A stretch of DNA of 64,000 bases from Candidatus Kryptoniota bacterium. Lineage in GTDB: Bacteria; Bacteroidota; Ignavibacteria; Kryptoniales; JAKASW01. This document shows, in pieces, positions 8,536 through 16,903 of the stretch; the stretch's first letter is position 1; each line of letters begins with the position of its first letter. Below the pieces are notes generated by a model. The model saw nothing but the letters and a program-made list of their open reading frames with translations. It did no database searches and had not been told where the DNA came from. The stretch lies in NCBI GenBank assembly GCA_036567965.1, contig DATCTN010000030.1, forward strand, positions 1 to 64,000, given 5' to 3'. A program made the translations under genes and the position numbers.

Positions 8536-9433
8536 CAAGCGGAGTACTGTCGCGGGTTCTTACTATTTCCGACAGTACGAGCTGAAGCGGATATACTCGA
8601 GTAGTTTCTACCGCGGCATGGCGATCGCACTCGCGATCCATGCCGCGTTCGTCGTCGCATTAATTCTGATGGAGCCAATCTACAATAAGACTCCTGATGT
8701 TGAAACTCTTCTCCCGCCAGTGACGACCGGGTTCCGCATAATTGAAATGAAGATGATCGGAATAAAGGAATCCGGTATGGACGTTTCCGGAAAAGGCGGC
8801 GGCGAAGGGACGATCAAAGAACCTCCGGCCGCGGCCTTCGCAAATGTGAGGACATCTAGGGCAGCAAACCCGAAAGCTAGTATCACCAATAATGCCTCAA
8901 TAGTTCCTCGATCGCTTCAGGGTCCGGGAATCAATGACATCGCGGGCATTCGCAGAAATCCGGTTTACTTCGATACGCTCAAAGGGTTTAACGGTTCGTC
9001 TCGGAACGGGACGGGATCTGGCGGCGGAACGGGCTCAACCGTCGGTAATACTAGCGGCGAAGGCTCAGGGATGACGGACAAGAACGGTTTCGGCGGGGGC
9101 TTCGGCGACAGATTCGTTCCGGGCAACCCGGCTAACAATTCTGCCACTGGAACTCCTTACGAAATCTCGTGGAACGGCGTTGCACGCTCGCTTCTCAACG
9201 GTGACGCGCCGACATTTCCCGCAGGCGTAGAGCGCGGCGGAGTGGTGCGCATCAGGCTCTCGGTGGACCCCGCCGGAAACATAGTGTCCATTGTTCCTGT
9301 CGAGAAAGCGGACTCGAGACTCGAGGAAGCGGCGATGACCGCAATTCGCACCTGGAAGTTCAGCAAACTTCCCCACGTTTATCCGCAGGTAGATCAACAA
9401 GCGACCGCGAAATTTGTCTTCAAATTGGAATGA
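8510..9433 (+). CDS. TonB-family energy transducer
   Basis: A 307-residue protein with a cytoplasmic tail, a single membrane helix near residues 37-56 (MAIALAIHAAFVVALILMEP), a long Gly/Ser/Asn-rich periplasmic spacer (about 95-210, with GTGSGGGTGSTVG) and a C-terminal TonB domain (about 225-307) with GGVVRIRLSVDPAGNIVSI and AAMTAIRTWKFSKLP. TonB proteins pass proton-motive energy to outer-membrane receptors. The spacer is glycine-rich rather than the usual proline-rich. The start lies within the end of the SPOR gene, indicating coupled translation. No exbB/exbD is in the window. Confidence 0.85.
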   Translation: MSGSSPLSDKRSTVAGSYYFRQYELKRIYSSSFYRGMAIALAIHAAFVVALILMEPIYNKTPDVETLLPPVTTGFRIIEMKMIGIKESGMDVSGKGGGEGTIKEPPAAAFANVRTSRAANPKASITNNASIVPRSLQGPGINDIAGIRRNPVYFDTLKGFNGSSRNGTGSGGGTGSTVGNTSGEGSGMTDKNGFGGGFGDRFVPGNPANNSATGTPYEISWNGVARSLLNGDAPTFPAGVERGGVVRIRLSVDPAGNIVSIVPVEKADSRLEEAAMTAIRTWKFSKLPHVYPQVDQQATAKFVFKLE

Positions 9434-9456
9434 GCCCGCAACCGCGCTGACATGGA

Positions 9457-10209
9457 TTGAAAAGAAGAGATACCCCAAGGACAATCGGCAAGTCGCTTGC
9501 TACCATCGCGGAACGGCTGCGAGATCACTTCGGCCTCCCGAAAAGAAAAAGAGATCTCCCTGACCCGCTCGAACTTCTCATCGCCACGATACTTTCCCAG
9601 AACACGAATGATATTAACAGCCACAAGGCTTTTGAAAACCTGAAATCGGCAATCACGGATTTTTCGCTTCTTGACAAAACCCAACCGCGTAAGATCGAGA
9701 CGCTTATCAAGGTCGGCGGAATATCAAAAAAGAAAAGCAGAACGATAGTAAGAGTGGTCAAAGAGGTAAAGAAGGGGTTTCGCTCGTTCGATCACAAGTC
9801 GCTCCGAAAAATTGAACGCTCGGATCTCATAGAGCGCCTGCGCGCTCTGCCCGGCGTCGGTTACAAAACTGCTGCCTGCGTATCTTTGTTTGCACTGGGC
9901 GATGACGACGCGTTCCCGGTCGATACTCATGTCCACAGGGTTCTAAACAGGATCGGAGTCGTAAATGAAAGAACTCCCGACAAAACTTATCTGGCTGTCC
10001 GTGATTCGATTCCAACCGGTTGCGGATACCAGCTTCACATAAACCTTATCCGTTTCGGCAGAAAGATTTGCACTGCAAGCAAACCTCGATGTATGGAATG
10101 CCCCTTGTTCGATCTATGCAAGTGGGACCAGAAAAATTCGCATGGTCGAAGCACGCGAAGAATTTCCTCCGATCGCAATATAAAGTTTATGATCCTGGAG
10201 ACAGTATGA
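9457..10209 (+). CDS. nth: endonuclease III (DNA glycosylase/AP lyase)
   Basis: A 250-residue base-excision repair enzyme of the Nth family. The helix-hairpin-helix LPGVGYKTA is at 131-139 with catalytic lysine K137, the catalytic aspartate is D156 in FPVDTHVHRV, and the 4Fe-4S ligands are C205, C212, C215 and C221 in the canonical C-x6-C-x2-C-x5-C spacing. It removes oxidised pyrimidines and cuts at abasic sites. The start is TTG, 23 bp after the TonB-type gene; no strong ribosome site is seen. The C-terminus runs about 30 residues past the cluster, a little longer than E. coli Nth (211). Confidence 0.95.
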   Translation: MKRRDTPRTIGKSLATIAERLRDHFGLPKRKRDLPDPLELLIATILSQNTNDINSHKAFENLKSAITDFSLLDKTQPRKIETLIKVGGISKKKSRTIVRVVKEVKKGFRSFDHKSLRKIERSDLIERLRALPGVGYKTAACVSLFALGDDDAFPVDTHVHRVLNRIGVVNERTPDKTYLAVRDSIPTGCGYQLHINLIRFGRKICTASKPRCMECPLFDLCKWDQKNSHGRSTRRISSDRNIKFMILETV

Positions 10210-10334
10210 AAACTCGCGTTCCTGGCATGAAATCAAAGCCGTGCAAGAACGCACAGATTTCTCAAAAGGTATCTTGGGATTATGCCGATATGAGATTAGT
10301 GCCTGAAATCATTGATACTGTTATTGAATATTAG
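10206..10334 (+). CDS. possible small ORF downstream of nth
   Basis: A 42-codon frame that starts with an ATG overlapping the nth stop by 4 bp (ATGA) and is preceded by GGAG five bases upstream. The product is basic at the start (MKTRVPGMKSK) and acidic at the end; I recognise no family. The overlap and ribosome site are the only support. It could be a chance frame. Confidence 0.25.
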   Translation: MKTRVPGMKSKPCKNAQISQKVSWDYADMRLVPEIIDTVIEY

Positions 10335-10358
10335 ATACCTTTTCATTAAGTAAAAGCA

Positions 10359-11360
10359 ATGGAACCGAAAGACCAAGTTCGTGCGCTGAGAATCAGCGGC
10401 TTGAATGTGGCAGGTGAGCCGGTCGATGTCGACTATTCTCTGAACCTCATGAACGTCGTCCTCTTCTTCGAGCCCGTCTCGAAGAATTCGCTCGATGTTG
10501 TAGAGCTCGTTCGGCTCATGTCGGAGCGCTACTCACGGCTGTCTGTCGGTTTCTGGTATGTGATGGAACCGCGGCTCTCTTGTCTCTATCGCTCGTTGTC
10601 CGCGCAAAGGACGCTTGACAGGCTGAGCCTTTTTTCAAATGTCCTTTTCGACGCAAACAATATGATTGTCCTCCAGTCGGGCGTCAGAGTGGTCCCTGCC
10701 GTCATCGTTGTCGACTCGAACGGATTAATCTGTTCGCAATTCGAAGGCGAGATCAGCCTGCTGGAAATCGAAAGAACGGTTCAGGCGAGGATCGCACTTT
10801 CGGGTTATAAGGACGAGCTCCCTTTAATGTCGCGATTCGATGCGTTTGGGAACGGAATCACCAGCGAACTCTCCAGAGGGCGCAGCGGTTCCGTGATGCG
10901 TCAGCTGGGATATGCAACCGGCGATTATGTGTTCGGTAGTGTGATCGCGCCGGAAACGAATCAGGAGTTTTCGCTCCCCGACTACTGTCTCATAAACACC
11001 ATCTATCCGTTCGGCGCCTGGTTTGTCGGACGCGATTCAATCGCCGGCAATTCCGGAAGCACAGTGTACGTCAGCTGCGCAAGAGACGAATCGGTCACGA
11101 TCTTCGCAGGGGCCGAAGCAGGAGCGACGCTGAGGATACATACTTCGATCGAGTCGCCGCAGAACATGGTATTTGGCAAGGACGTGAAAAAGTCAGAGGG
11201 ATCGCTCGAAATGAAATTTGATGAGTTCCGGCCATACGAGGTCCTCCTCAATAGCGGTGACTCCGACCTGCTAATCAGTCTGCAAATCATGTCGGGGACC
11301 GCGCAGCTATACTCGGTCGAATTCTGCCCGACCGTGTATGTCCCAGTCAATCGCCCATAA
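10359..11360 (+). CDS. thioredoxin-fold protein lacking the CxxC site, with DipZ-like C-terminal region
   Basis: A 333-residue protein. Residues about 10-150 look like a thioredoxin/peroxiredoxin-type fold: strand NVVLFFEP at 32-39, then PVSKNS where WCxxC would be, and the cis-proline segment VRVVPAVIVVDSNG at 109-122. Both active-site cysteines are absent, so it cannot be a thiol oxidoreductase by the normal mechanism. Residues about 215-333 (FVGRDSIAGNSGSTVYVSC onward) resemble the jelly-roll domain found after thioredoxin in DipZ-type proteins. There is no signal peptide or membrane helix. Function unknown; a binding role is possible. It stands alone with a weak ribosome site. Confidence 0.6.
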   Translation: MEPKDQVRALRISGLNVAGEPVDVDYSLNLMNVVLFFEPVSKNSLDVVELVRLMSERYSRLSVGFWYVMEPRLSCLYRSLSAQRTLDRLSLFSNVLFDANNMIVLQSGVRVVPAVIVVDSNGLICSQFEGEISLLEIERTVQARIALSGYKDELPLMSRFDAFGNGITSELSRGRSGSVMRQLGYATGDYVFGSVIAPETNQEFSLPDYCLINTIYPFGAWFVGRDSIAGNSGSTVYVSCARDESVTIFAGAEAGATLRIHTSIESPQNMVFGKDVKKSEGSLEMKFDEFRPYEVLLNSGDSDLLISLQIMSGTAQLYSVEFCPTVYVPVNRP

Positions 11361-11491
11361 CTCAACCGGAAAAAGCCCCGTAACTCGAAATCCTGCCGTG
11401 GTCGGTGGATGGCCTGCACACGATTTATGACGCTCACAAAAGTCAACCGGTTGGCTCTCGAGAATTCTTCTCGGGAAAAATCGCACTTCGA

Positions 11492-11932
11492 TTATGAACT
11501 CGCTCTTTCGGGAATACCTTCAAGCGCTGAAATCTTCTTTCTAAAATCATTCGACAGCTCTACGGACTTCCTCTCTTTGTAATCGTATCCCACCATCACG
11601 CTTGTACCTTCCGCCACAGTTCTGTTTGTCTTCAGATCAGAAATCAAGTATTCCATATCGAAGCTTTTGTTTTTAAGCTTGCTTACTCTGGTATACACGA
11701 TTAGAGTCTCACCCGAGAAAGCCGGTGACTTGTACGTACACTTTACTTCAAGGACGATCATCCCGAATTTTGTGACGTCGTCCACCGGTATTCCGAAAAG
11801 ATCTCTGAAGTAATGAACCCTGCCTTCTTCAAAATAACTTAAGTATGTGGCGTTGTTTACATGGCCGAGAGAATCCATGTCGGAGAATCTGACGGGAATA
11901 TTGATACTGAATTTGAAATCTTTCTTATCCAA
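11492..11932 (-). CDS. acyl-CoA thioesterase, 4HBT hot-dog family
   Basis: A 146-residue hot-dog-fold protein with the 4-hydroxybenzoyl-CoA thioesterase signature RFSDMDSLGHVNNATYLSYFEEGR (residues 15-38, catalytic Asp in the SDMD turn), followed by the central strands KCTYKSPAFSGETLIVYTRV. It would hydrolyse acyl-CoA or acyl-ACP thioesters; the chain specificity is not visible. The start is TTG. It is single-copy and divergent from pta. Confidence 0.88.
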   Translation of the reverse strand: MDKKDFKFSINIPVRFSDMDSLGHVNNATYLSYFEEGRVHYFRDLFGIPVDDVTKFGMIVLEVKCTYKSPAFSGETLIVYTRVSKLKNKSFDMEYLISDLKTNRTVAEGTSVMVGYDYKERKSVELSNDFRKKISALEGIPERASS

Positions 11933-12076
11933 GACTCGAAAGGATAACGAACTGGAACGAGACAGTCAAGAAGAGGCAGGGGAACCCTCGCAAGGAGTCC
12001 AACTCGTGGGATTGCCATTGGCAGAGGTGTAGATTAGATTTATTTAAACAAATCACTCAGAAAACCACCAAAGAAA

Positions 12077-13057
12077 ATGGAAACCAAGCTGATTGAGTCG
12101 ATCAAGTCAAAAGCAAAGTCATTGAATCGCCACATCGTCCTTCCTGACGCGATGGATGAGCGGGCGATCTTCGCTGCAAGAAAAGTAACGGACCAGTCGA
12201 TCGCGAAAGTCTCCCTCATCGGGAGGGAAATGGACATCCGGAAGAAGGCCGAAGAATTGAAATCTCCTCTTGTTGGCATCGACATTGTCGATCCGGAGAA
12301 GGACAAGAACGCTGATCGTTACACGAAGACTTTTTACGAATTGAGAAAATCGAAGGGCGTAACGCCCGAGCAGGCAGCCTCGACAATGAAAAACTCGCTC
12401 TTCTACGGTGCGATGATGCTGAAAGATGGTCTCGCGAACGGAAGCGTTGCAGGATCGCTCTCCACGACGGGAGATGTACTGCGCGCGGGAATTCAGGTTG
12501 TTGGAATGAAAGAGGGCATCTCAATCGTCTCGAGTTTCTTCCTGATAGTATTCCCGAACAAGGTCTATTCGTTCGCTGATTGTGCGGTCGTTCCGAATCC
12601 CACGCCGGAGCAGCTTGCCGATATCGCGATAAGCACAGCAGATAATCACCGCAAACTCGTTGGCGAAGAGCCGCGTGTTGCCATGTTGTCATTTTCAACG
12701 AAGGGCAGCGCGAAACACGAGATGATTGACAAAGTGGTACACGCTACAGAGATCGCAAGGAAGAAGGCTCCCAATCTGAAGATCGACGGCGAGCTGCAGC
12801 TAGATGCCGCGATACTGCCGGAAGTCGCGAAGAGAAAAGCGCCCGCCAGTTCCGTCGCCGGAGATGCGAACGTGCTGATCTTTCCCGATCTGAATGCTGG
12901 GAACATCGGCTATAAACTGGCACAACGACTCGGCGGCGCGGACGCACTCGGACCAATAGTCCAGGGACTCAAGAAGCCTGCGTTCGACCTTTCACGCGGA
13001 TGTAGTGTCCAGGATATCGTCGACGTCATCGCGATAAACTGCGTCATGGGAGCTTGA
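12077..13057 (+). CDS. pta: phosphate acetyltransferase
   Basis: A 326-residue short-form phosphotransacetylase, which interconverts acetyl-CoA and acetyl phosphate. Family marks are [18 protein letters not shown] near the start, [18 protein letters not shown] near 136-153, [18 protein letters not shown] and [15 protein letters not shown], ending with [26 protein letters not shown]. The length matches the stand-alone enzyme, with no N-terminal regulatory domain. No acetate kinase gene lies beside it. Confidence 0.94.
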   Translation: METKLIESIKSKAKSLNRHIVLPDAMDERAIFAARKVTDQSIAKVSLIGREMDIRKKAEELKSPLVGIDIVDPEKDKNADRYTKTFYELRKSKGVTPEQAASTMKNSLFYGAMMLKDGLANGSVAGSLSTTGDVLRAGIQVVGMKEGISIVSSFFLIVFPNKVYSFADCAVVPNPTPEQLADIAISTADNHRKLVGEEPRVAMLSFSTKGSAKHEMIDKVVHATEIARKKAPNLKIDGELQLDAAILPEVAKRKAPASSVAGDANVLIFPDLNAGNIGYKLAQRLGGADALGPIVQGLKKPAFDLSRGCSVQDIVDVIAINCVMGA

Positions 13058-13242
13058 GCAGATATCAAGCCGTCGGAGCTACCATCGGGTCGATTGCTGA
13101 CGGAAATCCGGTTGTGCCGCTCATATCGTTGCACGGATCTCCATTTCAATTCGGTTTTGTCGCTGACTAACGCCTTCGTTCAGCTTTTTTTCTCGCTGGT
13201 CGAGTGCTAATTTCTCATTTGTACTAATGTGTCGGGAGAAAA

Positions 13243-14073
13243 ATGACGAAAGCGGTTGCAGTCGGTAAAATTAAGATCGGAAATGGAAATCCTCTTGTCA
13301 TTATCGCCGGTCCGTGTGTTGTCGAAAGCAGGGAGCTCGCGCTGAAGGTTGCACGCGACGCGAAGCGGATCGCGGGAAAACTCAAACTTCCGTTTATCTA
13401 CAAGTCGAGCTACAAGAAAGCGAACAGGTCGAGCGGCGAGACTTTTACCGGCATCGGAATGGACGAAGCACTCAAGGTCCTGGCAGAGGTCAAGAAGGAA
13501 ATTGAGGTTCCGATATTGACGGATGTCCACTCGGTAGATGAGGTGGAAGCGGCTTCTGAAGTCGCGGACGTCCTCCAGATTCCTGCCTTTCTCTGTCGAC
13601 AGACTGAACTCCTCCAGGCGGCGGGCCGAACTCATAAAGCGGTGAATATCAAGAAAGGCCAGTTCATGGCTCCGGAAGACATGAGACTGCAGGCAGAAAA
13701 GGTCGAAGCTGTAGGAAACTCTAAAGTGATGCTTACCGAGCGTGGCACGACATTCGGCTACCATAATCTCGTTGTTGATATGCGTTCGCTCGTGATCATG
13801 AGTAGGAGTGGATATCCTGTCATACTTGATACCACTCATTCGCTCCAGCTTCCCGGCGGTGAGAAGGATCGTACCGGCGGACAACCGGAGTTTATTTTTC
13901 CCATTGCCCGAGCCGGGGCTGCTGCCGGAATCGACGGGCTCTTTCTGGAGACACACCCCGATCCTCGCAAGGCCCTCAGTGACGCGTCGACTCAACTTCA
14001 GTTCGATCTTTTTGAACCGCTCCTGATCCAGGTCAGCAGGATCGACAGAGCGAGGCGAGAAGTTGTCAAATGA
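13243..14073 (+). CDS. kdsA: 3-deoxy-D-manno-octulosonate 8-phosphate synthase
   Basis: A 276-residue enzyme that condenses arabinose 5-phosphate with PEP to Kdo-8-phosphate, the first committed Kdo step. Family marks are IAGPCVVES near residue 25, FIYKSSYKKANRSS, LTDVHSVDEV, LQIPAFLCRQTELL and LTERGTTFGYHNLVVDMRS. The Cys in IAGPCVVES and the PAFLCRQ region fit the KdsA family rather than DAHP synthase. GGGAGA precedes the ATG. It is the first gene of the LPS operon; the 185-bp gap upstream presumably holds the promoter. It overlaps kdsC by 4 bp. Confidence 0.96.
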   Translation: MTKAVAVGKIKIGNGNPLVIIAGPCVVESRELALKVARDAKRIAGKLKLPFIYKSSYKKANRSSGETFTGIGMDEALKVLAEVKKEIEVPILTDVHSVDEVEAASEVADVLQIPAFLCRQTELLQAAGRTHKAVNIKKGQFMAPEDMRLQAEKVEAVGNSKVMLTERGTTFGYHNLVVDMRSLVIMSRSGYPVILDTTHSLQLPGGEKDRTGGQPEFIFPIARAGAAAGIDGLFLETHPDPRKALSDASTQLQFDLFEPLLIQVSRIDRARREVVK

Positions 14074-14576
14074 CTAAATATCAACAGCTTCTTCCTAAGT
14101 TGAAAAAAATCAGAATGATTCTCCTCGATGTTGATGGAGTTCTGACTGACGGCGCGATCATCTACGGTGTTGACGGTCTCGAGCTTAAGATATTTGATTC
14201 GCAGGACGGATATGGCATCACCAACGCGATGAAGAACGGGATTAGGGTTGGAATTATCACTGCCAGAAAGTCCGAGGTTGTCCAGAGACGCGCTGCAGAT
14301 CTTGGTATCGTCGATATCTTTCAGGGATCGATGGACAAAGTGACCCCTTTCGAGGAGATAAAGAAGAAGTTTTCTCTCTCCGGATCGGAAACTGCCTACA
14401 TCGGAGATGATTTACTTGATCTTCCCCTTCTGCAAAAGGTCGGATTCAGCGCCGCGCCGGCTAACGCAGTTCGCGATATCAAAATGCAGGTCGACTATGT
14501 CGCTAAGGCGAGCGGCGGCCACGGCGCCGTCCGCGAGGTGATCGATCTGATACTTAAGGCGCAGGGCAAATTGTGA
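14070..14576 (+). CDS. kdsC: Kdo 8-phosphate phosphatase
   Basis: A 168-residue HAD-superfamily phosphatase of the short, cap-less KdsC type. Motif I is LLDVDGVLTDG (about 18-28) with the nucleophile Asp, motif II is the Thr in IITARKSEVVQRRA, and motif III is AYIGDDLLDLPLL with the Mg-binding acids. The end AxASGGHGAVREVIDLIL is characteristic of KdsC. It hydrolyses Kdo-8-P to Kdo after KdsA. It is coupled by 4-bp overlaps on both sides. Confidence 0.95.
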   Translation: MTKYQQLLPKLKKIRMILLDVDGVLTDGAIIYGVDGLELKIFDSQDGYGITNAMKNGIRVGIITARKSEVVQRRAADLGIVDIFQGSMDKVTPFEEIKKKFSLSGSETAYIGDDLLDLPLLQKVGFSAAPANAVRDIKMQVDYVAKASGGHGAVREVIDLILKAQGKL

Positions 14577-15391
14577 TTTACCGGCCGTCGAATAATGGCT
14601 CGGATTTTCCGAGGGAACTCGAACCTCTGGAGAGGGAGCTCGTTTACGGCCAACTTCCAATTCAATCTCCCACCTACAATCGTTACAGGGCGTCCATCGA
14701 TCAGATGAAGATCGTTGGATTCGGCAGGCGCGGAGCAGGTCATTTCGTTCTTGCGAAACACAGGCCGGCAGAAGACATCATGGATCTTGTGACGCCCGTA
14801 TTCGCCATCGGCGGCGCGCGCAATCGTGACGGCGAATTGACTGTGGTGATCCACGAGATGGAACAAGAATCTGTGTCGTTCGAGCTGATGGCGGTAAGGG
14901 GAGAAATTGAATCTTTCATGAACATGGACTTCACAAGATGGTCCACTTCGGAGTGGCAGCCGGGCAGCGATTGTCCGAAGTGTTCCGTGCGAGTAAAGGA
15001 GGTCGCGTTGAAGGTTGATGGGAGTGGCGTCCTGGCGATGTGCCCTTCTCACCGCGCGATCTGGGTTTGGGACGGCGTCATGCAGGTCAATCACATCGTG
15101 CCGCTAACAGCTTTTATGAACGAGCTTAACCTGCAGAGGGCATTGAAGGGTGGAAAGAAAATATACCGTCCACCTGCAGATGTGTTTTTGGATTTGGAAG
15201 ATTACAGCGACTCTGACTTTGCGCACGCGTTTGTATTGTATAACAAATATTCTCACAAGCTTGAAATCAAGGACCAGCAACTCGTTCCGCAACAGAAGTG
15301 GAGAGCGGGACTGTTCGGAAGAATCTTCCGCGGTTCTCGCCAGGAACTGAATGCAGGCAGAACCGGTCCAACCGGACACACCGATAAGTGA
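14573..15391 (+). CDS. unknown protein inside the Kdo/Lpt operon
   Basis: A 272-residue soluble-looking protein that I do not recognise. The N-terminal 120 residues are mixed alpha/beta with GFGRRGAGHFVLAKH and FAIGGARNRDGELTVVIHEM. Residues C134, C137, C157 and H160 form a C-x2-C-x19-C-x2-H arrangement that could bind zinc. The C-terminal 30 residues are basic and Gly/Arg-rich. There is no signal peptide. The GTG start lies inside the kdsC stop (GTGA) and its end overlaps kdsD, so it is made together with Kdo enzymes. The position suggests a part in Kdo or LPS supply, but this is inference from context only. Confidence 0.7.
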   Translation: MIYRPSNNGSDFPRELEPLERELVYGQLPIQSPTYNRYRASIDQMKIVGFGRRGAGHFVLAKHRPAEDIMDLVTPVFAIGGARNRDGELTVVIHEMEQESVSFELMAVRGEIESFMNMDFTRWSTSEWQPGSDCPKCSVRVKEVALKVDGSGVLAMCPSHRAIWVWDGVMQVNHIVPLTAFMNELNLQRALKGGKKIYRPPADVFLDLEDYSDSDFAHAFVLYNKYSHKLEIKDQQLVPQQKWRAGLFGRIFRGSRQELNAGRTGPTGHTDK

Positions 15392-16382
15392 AAGGCTGCA
15401 TCTGATGGATGCCATCGAAAAAGGGAAACAGGTAGTACGCATCGAAGCCGACGCGGTTCGGGCACTTGAGGCGAAGATCGGGAAATCATTTTCCGACGCG
15501 GTCGATCTGGTCGCCGGAATTTCAGGAAGAGTTGTCATTACCGGAATGGGCAAGTCGGGATTGATCGCCAGGAAGATTGTCGCGACCCTGAACTCCACCG
15601 GGACACCTTCTATCTTCCTTCATCCGAGTGACGCCGTCCATGGCGATCTCGGCATGGTCAGGCCTGAGGATGTCGTAATTTGTATCTCGAACAGCGGTGA
15701 CACGGAGGAGATCGTCCAGCTCCTTCCGATGTTCAAGAGAATCGGTGTCCCGATTATTTCGGTCCTCGGGAACAAAGACTCCAAATTGGGAAGAGAAAGT
15801 GAATTCGTTCTCGATGCGGGAGTCGAACAGGAAGCATGTCCCTACGACCTGGCGCCTACCGCTTCTACAACCGCGGCACTTGTGATTGGAGATGCACTCG
15901 CTATTGCGCTGCTGGAGCGGAACAATTTCACGGCGGAGGAATTTGCCATGCTCCATCCTGGCGGCAACCTCGGAAAGCGGCTGTTTCTCAAGGTCGAAGA
16001 GTTGATGGTAAAAGGCAAGGACGTGCCGAAAGTTTTGAGCGGTGCGTCCCTTCGTGAGTCGATCCTGGCTATGACCTCAGGTAGACTAGGGGCAGTCTGT
16101 GTCGTGGATCGTTCGGACATCCTCATGGGAATTATCACAGACGGCGATTTGAGACGATTGCTTCAGAAAAATTCCGACTTCAGCAACATGACGGCAGAAG
16201 AGATGATGACGAAAAATCCGAAGGTGATAAAACCGAACGTCCTCGCCGTGTCTGCAATTGAAGAGATGGAAAACTTCAACATTTCTCAGCTGATTATAGT
16301 TGACGACGCCCGCAGGGCGATAGGAATGGTCCATCTTCACGATCTTGTCAAAGCAGGTCTCTCTCCGAAATCGGACCTATGA
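15351..16382 (+). CDS. kdsD: D-arabinose 5-phosphate isomerase
   Basis: A 343-residue SIS-CBS protein. The SIS sugar isomerase domain (about 45-190) contains VVITGMGKSGLIARKIVATLNSTGTPSIFLHPSDAVHGDLG, ISNSGDTEEI and LAPTASTTAALVIGDALA, with EEFAMLHPGGNLGKRL after it; two CBS domains follow (about 205-343). It converts ribulose 5-phosphate to arabinose 5-phosphate, the KdsA substrate. The frame begins at ATG 15351, overlapping the upstream gene by 41 bp; ATG 15405 (residue 19) has a good GAAAGG site 9 nt upstream and is a serious alternative start that still keeps the whole fold. It overlaps lptC by 4 bp. Confidence 0.95.
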   Translation: MQAEPVQPDTPISERLHLMDAIEKGKQVVRIEADAVRALEAKIGKSFSDAVDLVAGISGRVVITGMGKSGLIARKIVATLNSTGTPSIFLHPSDAVHGDLGMVRPEDVVICISNSGDTEEIVQLLPMFKRIGVPIISVLGNKDSKLGRESEFVLDAGVEQEACPYDLAPTASTTAALVIGDALAIALLERNNFTAEEFAMLHPGGNLGKRLFLKVEELMVKGKDVPKVLSGASLRESILAMTSGRLGAVCVVDRSDILMGIITDGDLRRLLQKNSDFSNMTAEEMMTKNPKVIKPNVLAVSAIEEMENFNISQLIIVDDARRAIGMVHLHDLVKAGLSPKSDL

Positions 16383-16903
16383 GATTCTTTCCCTTTTTAC
16401 TTGTACTCCTCATCGTTTCAGGCTGCGAGGAGAAATTGAAACCATCCGTAGTGTCGATACGCGGAAGACTTGCCGATCAGGAGAGTTGGAATTCCACGAT
16501 CCAGTTTACGGATAGCGGGTCCACCCGAGGTATCCTGAAAGCCGGCCACGTTTGGGTTTATAACAATGAGAACCAGACCTACATGGGCGACAGCGTGCAC
16601 GTCGATTTCTATGACGACCGCGGGAATCACACAAGTTTCATGACTTCAGACAGCGGTATCGTGAACAACCAGACGAACGACCTGGAGGCAATAGGAAACG
16701 TTTACGCCCACAGCGACAGCGGGACCTCTCTCTGGACCGATAGGCTTTTCTGGAACGCGAAAACTCAAAAGGTGACATCTGACGTCTTTGTAAGGATCGT
16801 ATCTCCGAAGGAATCGCTTCAGGGAATCGGCTTTGAATCGGACAGGGACCTGACGAATTACAGGATATTCAACGTGAGCGGCGAGTCGAGATCTTCGAAG
16901 TGA
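16379..16903 (+). CDS. lptC: LPS export protein LptC, lipoprotein form
   Basis: A 174-residue LptC-like protein of the Lpt bridge that carries LPS from the inner to the outer membrane. The N-terminus is a lipoprotein signal, LLVLLIVSGC, with lipidation at C16, instead of the single membrane anchor of E. coli LptC. The body has the beta-jellyroll pattern of the family (MTSDSGIVNNQTNDLEAIGNVYAHSDSGTSLWTDRLFWN). It is coupled to kdsD by ATGA and to the next gene by GTGA. Confidence 0.88.
   Translation: MRFFPFLLVLLIVSGCEEKLKPSVVSIRGRLADQESWNSTIQFTDSGSTRGILKAGHVWVYNNENQTYMGDSVHVDFYDDRGNHTSFMTSDSGIVNNQTNDLEAIGNVYAHSDSGTSLWTDRLFWNAKTQKVTSDVFVRIVSPKESLQGIGFESDRDLTNYRIFNVSGESRSSK

Noticed and set aside
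13207-13995. 262-codon frame antisense to kdsA
   Set aside because: It covers a clear kdsA with intact motifs; composition is odd for a protein and no family is seen.
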